Shown here piece after piece: positions 5,075-7,233 of a DNA stretch of 7,233 nucleotides (the first letter of the stretch is position 1; every line of letters begins with the position of its first letter). Under the pieces are notes generated by a model, which was not told the origin of the DNA, searched no databases, and saw nothing but the letters and a program-made list of their open reading frames with translations. The position numbers and the translations under genes are program-made. Source of the DNA: Gemmatimonadota bacterium (lineage in GTDB: Bacteria; Gemmatimonadota; Gemmatimonadetes; Longimicrobiales; RSA9); the NCBI GenBank assembly GCA_016207445.1, contig JACQPS010000009.1:1-7233 (forward strand). The letters are read 5' to 3'.

Positions 5075-5560
5075 ATGGCGCGCACCCGCCACAAGCGCGA
5101 CGCCTCCGCCGGCGTCATCGTGTTCCGCCGTACGGGCGCGGGCTGCACCTTTCTGCTGCTGCGTTCCCGTCTCACCAAGCGGCCCCTCTGGGAGTTTCCC
5201 AAGGGTGGCGTCGATCCGGGGGAGACGTTGCTCCAGGCGGCCCTCCGCGAGTTGCGCGAAGAGACGGGTCTCGCCGAAGACGACGTCCGGCTGCTCTCCG
5301 AGTTCGAACGCGCCGAGCGCTACCGCTTCAGCGATGTCCAGGGCGAGGAGCGCGTCGTCATCCACAAACGGGTCACGTACTTCCTGGCCGAGGCGCTGCG
5401 CGCCGACATCCGCCTCTCCCAGCGCGAGACCGGCGCCTACGCCTGGCTCGACCTCGACGAGGCCCTGCGCCGCCTCCGCTACCCGGAGCGCCGGCGCCTG
5501 CTCCAGGCCGCCGCCGCTGCCGCCGGCTGCACGGAAGGCGCGGGACCCGGCAAAAAGTGA
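5075..5560 (+). CDS. Nudix hydrolase, diadenosine tetraphosphate hydrolase type
   Basis: A 161-residue cytosolic hydrolase. Residues 44-66 (from GGVDPGE through RELREETGL) give an exact Nudix box G-x5-E-x7-R-E-U-x-E-E-x-G-U, which binds Mg2+ and cleaves nucleoside diphosphates linked to another group. The segment before it, LWEFPKGGVDPGE (38-50), is the W-x-F-P-K-G-x-x-E/D-x-G-E pattern typical of asymmetrical Ap4A hydrolases (NUDT2-like). The C-terminal YAWLDLDEALRRLRYPERRRLLQAA also fits that group. It probably degrades Ap4A or related dinucleoside polyphosphates, but substrates of Nudix enzymes are hard to predict. ATG at 5075 is preferred because the conserved domain starts a few residues later; TTG at 5057 would add six residues. 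The ribosome binding site is weak. It follows metK in tandem but is separated from it by a hairpin. Confidence 0.93.
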   Translation: MARTRHKRDASAGVIVFRRTGAGCTFLLLRSRLTKRPLWEFPKGGVDPGETLLQAALRELREETGLAEDDVRLLSEFERAERYRFSDVQGEERVVIHKRVTYFLAEALRADIRLSQRETGAYAWLDLDEALRRLRYPERRRLLQAAAAAAGCTEGAGPGKK

Positions 5561-5726
5561 TGGCCCGAGCCAGCCCCGGGCTGCCCCCATGTGTTTCCAA
5601 GGCTGCCGTTAACCAGCTGTTACGACGTCACTTATGCGGTGTCACGATCCGGCAATGCCCCGGGGCACGGAAGTTGATCTGTCCCGGGTTGGCCCGCTCG
5701 TGTTTTCCATGCTTCCGGAGCCGATC
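5561..5726 (+). other. Non-coding gap between the Nudix gene and the helical protein
   Basis: About 165 bp with no convincing gene. It contains an A/T-richer patch (about 5608-5640) with the palindromes CAGCTG and GACGTC close together, and CCCGGG near 5575. No terminator with a U-tract and no clear -35/-10 pair could be identified. Confidence 0.4.
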
Positions 5727-6338
5727 ATGCGGAACGCAGCAGTGGGATTGGTGGCTGCCGTCGCGCTCGCGGCGATGGGAGGCGCGCGTACGACCGGCGG
5801 GCTGGACGGGGCCGTCGCGCTCCAGGACCTGCTGGTGGCGAATCGGGCGCTGAACGCGCTCTTCGTGCGAGCCATCGGCGCATCGGATGCGGAGCGGGAG
5901 GCGCGGCTGGACCGGCTGGCCGAGTCGAAGCAGCGCCTGTCGTCCCGGCTCGAGGTGCTGCGGGTCCCGGCGGAATACGAAGAGGTGACCGCGTTGGCGC
6001 GGCTGTCGGTCGAAGCGGACGTGCGCCTGCTGGAGGCGGAGCGGCGGCGAGCCGCAGCGCGCCTCGAGGCGTCGCGCGCGCAGCGCGAGCTGCTGGCGGC
6101 GGTCTCGGGGGCGCGCGGCGTGCCCACCCGCGCGCTCCCGCTCCGGCTCGAGCGCTACCGCGAGCACACCCAGGTCGCCGCCGCGCATACCGCCTGGCTC
6201 ACGGCGCGGGTGAGGCTGTCCGCAGCCGAGCCCGACCTGTCCCGGTTGCGCGCGCAGAGCCGCGCCCACCATGCGCGCCTGGACCAGCGCGCCTTCCGCC
6301 TGGGCCTGTTGCCCTACCGGTCGGGGTCGCCGTTCTGA
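5727..6338 (+). CDS. Secreted helical protein of unknown function
   Basis: A 203-residue protein I do not recognise. A signal peptide (MRNAAVGLVAAVALAAMGGA, residues 1-20) precedes the mature chain, with likely signal peptidase I cleavage near GGA|R and no lipobox cysteine. Residues 28-125 are strongly helical with heptad-like leucines and many Arg/Glu (RLDRLAESKQRLSSRLEVLR, then EADVRLLEAERRRAAARLEA), suggesting a coiled coil. A second helical segment covers about 138-190, and the chain ends in LGLLPYRSGSPF. It contains no cysteine. ATG at 5727 is chosen because GGAG lies 6 nt upstream and it starts right at the signal peptide; an ATG at 5709 and one at 5634 are in frame but less likely. The likely location is the periplasm or outside. 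It is convergent with the zinc-ribbon gene. Confidence 0.75.
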   Translation: MRNAAVGLVAAVALAAMGGARTTGGLDGAVALQDLLVANRALNALFVRAIGASDAEREARLDRLAESKQRLSSRLEVLRVPAEYEEVTALARLSVEADVRLLEAERRRAAARLEASRAQRELLAAVSGARGVPTRALPLRLERYREHTQVAAAHTAWLTARVRLSAAEPDLSRLRAQSRAHHARLDQRAFRLGLLPYRSGSPF

Positions 6339-6444
6339 GTTGACAGTCAACAGTCGACAGTTGACAGTGAAAAGCGCCCGGGGTTTTTCCGGGCGCTTGT
6401 GCTGTTGACTGTGAACTGTCAACTGTCAACTGTCAACTGTCACT
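6339..6444. repeat. Inverted arrays of the heptad GTYRACA flanking a hairpin
   Basis: The left array (6339-6366) is four exact 7-bp units: GTTGACA, GTCAACA, GTCGACA and GTTGACA. The right array (6403-6444) is six units in reverse-complement orientation: TGTTGAC, TGTGAAC, three TGTCAAC and a decayed TGTCACT. The constant part is the outer G-T...A-C plus A, with the middle pair varying mostly as pyrimidine-purine. The arrays can pair with each other over about 30 bp, interrupted mainly at the variable positions, extending the central 10-bp hairpin into a stem of about 100 nt. This resembles the short tandemly repeated heptads described in cyanobacteria in kind, not in sequence. The array begins directly after the stop codon at 6338. 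Confidence 0.9.
6370..6398. terminator. Bidirectional terminator-like hairpin inside the heptad arrays
   Basis: AAGCGCCCGG (6372-6381) pairs perfectly with CCGGGCGCTT (6389-6398) around GGTTTTT. On the minus strand the stem is followed by a TTTT run (6373-6370), so it fits an intrinsic terminator for the zinc-ribbon gene. On the plus strand the T-run is in the loop and the 3' side reads GTGCTG, so termination there would depend on the stem alone. The position between two convergent genes fits a shared terminator. Confidence 0.7.
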
Positions 6445-6470
6445 TCACACCCGACCCCTGGCCCTGGAAC

Positions 6471-6815
6471 TCACCGCTCCGGCCGGGGCTCGCGCCGGGG
6501 CGGCCGCACCCGCGGCGCTCCGGGCAACACTTGCTGGCGCACCACGCCTTCCCAGCGGCACGCCGGGCACCAGCGCCGCACCAGCGTCCCCCGCCGCACC
6601 ATCCGCGAAGCCCAGCGCAGCCAGCGGGCGCACACCGCGAAGGTCTCGCCCCGGCACAGCGGGCAGGTCACGCCCCGCGGCAGCGTCCGGTAGCTCACCA
6701 GTGCGCTCAAGGCCAGCGGCAATGCAATCACCAGCACGAGATAGACCCCGATCAGCCAGATCAAGAGCAGCGCCTTTCGTGGCTCCCTTCCCGGGCTCGC
6801 GGGGGCAAGAAGCAT
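6471..6815 (-). CDS. Membrane-anchored zinc-ribbon protein of unknown function
   Basis: A 114-residue protein. A basic start (GREPRK) precedes one strong hydrophobic helix (about residues 15-40, ALLLIWLIGVYLVLVIALPL onward). After it come CPLC (51-54) and CPAC (83-86), the two knuckles of a probable zinc ribbon, with an additional Cys62. The chain ends in a basic, Pro-rich tail (PRVRPPRREPRPER). With the positive residues on both sides, I expect a single-pass inner-membrane protein with the ribbon in the cytoplasm, but topology is not certain. The spacing is unusually long (28 residues between knuckles) for a compact ribbon, and the intervening Trp/Arg-rich helix may form a separate element. 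ATG at 6815 is the only Met start; its ribosome binding site is weak. It is divergent from the lipoprotein gene that starts at 7064. I do not recognise a named family. Confidence 0.7.
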   Translation of the reverse strand: MLLAPASPGREPRKALLLIWLIGVYLVLVIALPLALSALVSYRTLPRGVTCPLCRGETFAVCARWLRWASRMVRRGTLVRRWCPACRWEGVVRQQVLPGAPRVRPPRREPRPER

Positions 6816-6901
6816 ACCCCGGTACTATCCTTGCAAAGCGGCTGCGCGCGTGTTGCGGGCGTCCGGAATCGTTGGTCGCGCCGCACGTCGCCGGGCTCGC
6901 G

Positions 6902-6921
6902 GCGAAAAACAGAATTTTCGC
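6902..6921. promoter_or_regulatory. A/T-rich inverted repeat next to the -35 box
   Basis: GCGAAAA (6902-6908) and TTTTCGC (6915-6921) are perfect reverse complements around ACAGAA. The right arm ends at the base before the TTGACA box, so it could be a regulator site or act like an UP element. It stands out in otherwise GC-rich DNA. Confidence 0.4.
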
Positions 6922-6950
6922 TTGACAGAGCCTGCGCGAGTTCTCATACT
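6922..6950 (+). promoter_or_regulatory. Sigma70-type promoter of the downstream lipoprotein
   Basis: A perfect TTGACA (6922-6927) is followed after exactly 17 bp by CATACT (6945-6950), a 4 of 6 match to TATAAT. Transcription would start near 6957 and leave a 5' leader of about 107 nt before the ATG at 7064. This is the most conventional promoter in the window. Confidence 0.6.
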
Positions 6951-7063
6951 GTCGTGCTCCTGGGGCGGGAGCGCCGGCCGGCGGGGGAGCGCCGCTGTCC
7001 GGGAAGGCGCGGCGATCCTGGTCATGCGCCGAGTTGGCAAACCCGATCGGAGGAGAGGTGGCT

Positions 7064-7233
7064 ATGAAGCGCTCGTTGCTGGTGGTCCTGGCAGCATCGT
7101 TCGTGGCATTCGCGGCGTGCGAGCGGGAGGAGGCGGCGGAGGAGGAGATGCCCGCGGAGGAAACCGTCCCTGAGGCTGCCCCGGCCCCGGCCCCGGCCCC
7201 CATGGATACGATGCCGATGGACACGATGATGAA
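7064..7233 (+). CDS. Lipoprotein with low-complexity Glu/Pro-Ala/Met-Asp tail, N-terminal part
   Basis: The gene runs off the end of the window; 56 codons are visible. The N-terminus is a signal helix (MKRSLLVVLAASFVAFAAC) with a lipobox-like F16-A17-A18-C19, so Cys19 is predicted to be lipidated after export; Phe at -3 is less usual but tolerated. After it come an acidic run (EREEAAEEEMPAEE), an alternating Pro-Ala stretch (PAPAPAP) and repeats of MDTM (MDTMPMDTMM), a flexible surface linker. The start is firmly supported by GGAGGAGAGG (7049-7058), 5 nt before the ATG. The promoter lies at 6922-6950. What the C-terminal domain does cannot be seen. Confidence 0.85.
   Translation, partial: MKRSLLVVLAASFVAFAACEREEAAEEEMPAEETVPEAAPAPAPAPMDTMPMDTMM

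Noticed and set aside
6199..6470. Peptides with repeated TVNCQLS-like words on both strands around 6340-6440
   Set aside because: They are translations of the 7-bp repeat, not genes.
1..7233. Mobile element, CRISPR array, tRNA or rRNA
   Set aside because: No transposase, integrase, terminal repeats, regularly spaced direct repeats or cloverleaf-like sequence was seen; the repeat arrays have 6-7 bp units without spacers.

Overview
The window is high-GC bacterial chromosomal DNA (roughly 68-70% by eye) with ordinary housekeeping and envelope genes, and no phage, transposon, CRISPR, rRNA or tRNA signal. The GC-rich composition, the small low-complexity lipoproteins, the stand-alone PRC-barrel protein and an Ap4A-type Nudix next to metK would fit Gemmatimonadota or a similar environmental phylum. 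That placement is an inference, and 16S or marker-gene context would be needed to settle it.

Layout. Positions 1-120 (+) are the C-terminal end of a DoxX-like membrane protein. It converges on a minus-strand two-gene unit: an ArsR-type winged-helix regulator (1529-1903) followed after 26 nt by a glutamate/aspartate-type cation symporter (138-1502). Upstream of arsR is a 300-base non-coding stretch with a run of alternative hairpins, two short dyads and a candidate minus-strand promoter. It also holds, on the plus strand, a G-quadruplex-type run abutting a perfect TATAAT before a small lipoprotein gene (2211-2720). That gene converges on a two-domain PRC-barrel protein (2811-3656, -), and the 90 bp between them is almost entirely an inverted array of GGGATC-like hexamers. 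The PRC gene is divergent from metK (3762-4940, +). A perfect 10-bp hairpin separates metK from a Nudix hydrolase of the Ap4A hydrolase type (5075-5560, +). Then come a secreted helical protein of unknown function (5727-6338, +), a hairpin embedded in inverted GTYRACA heptad arrays, a membrane-anchored zinc-ribbon protein (6471-6815, -), and a divergent lipoprotein (7064 onward, +) that runs off the window behind a clear sigma70-like promoter.

How the genes fit together. The only convincing functional unit is arsR plus symporter, a regulator transcribed with a transporter. MetK (S-adenosylmethionine synthesis) and the Nudix enzyme (dinucleoside polyphosphate clean-up) are independent housekeeping functions lying in tandem. 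The remaining genes are envelope or accessory proteins without a recognisable shared pathway.

The most interesting material is non-coding. Each of the three convergent junctions carries a hairpin of a different design: a hairpin with the stop codon in its loop, a G-quadruplex-capable hexamer array, and a heptad array around a terminator-like hairpin. The arsR leader could be a regulatory RNA. I did not find a clearly new multi-gene system.
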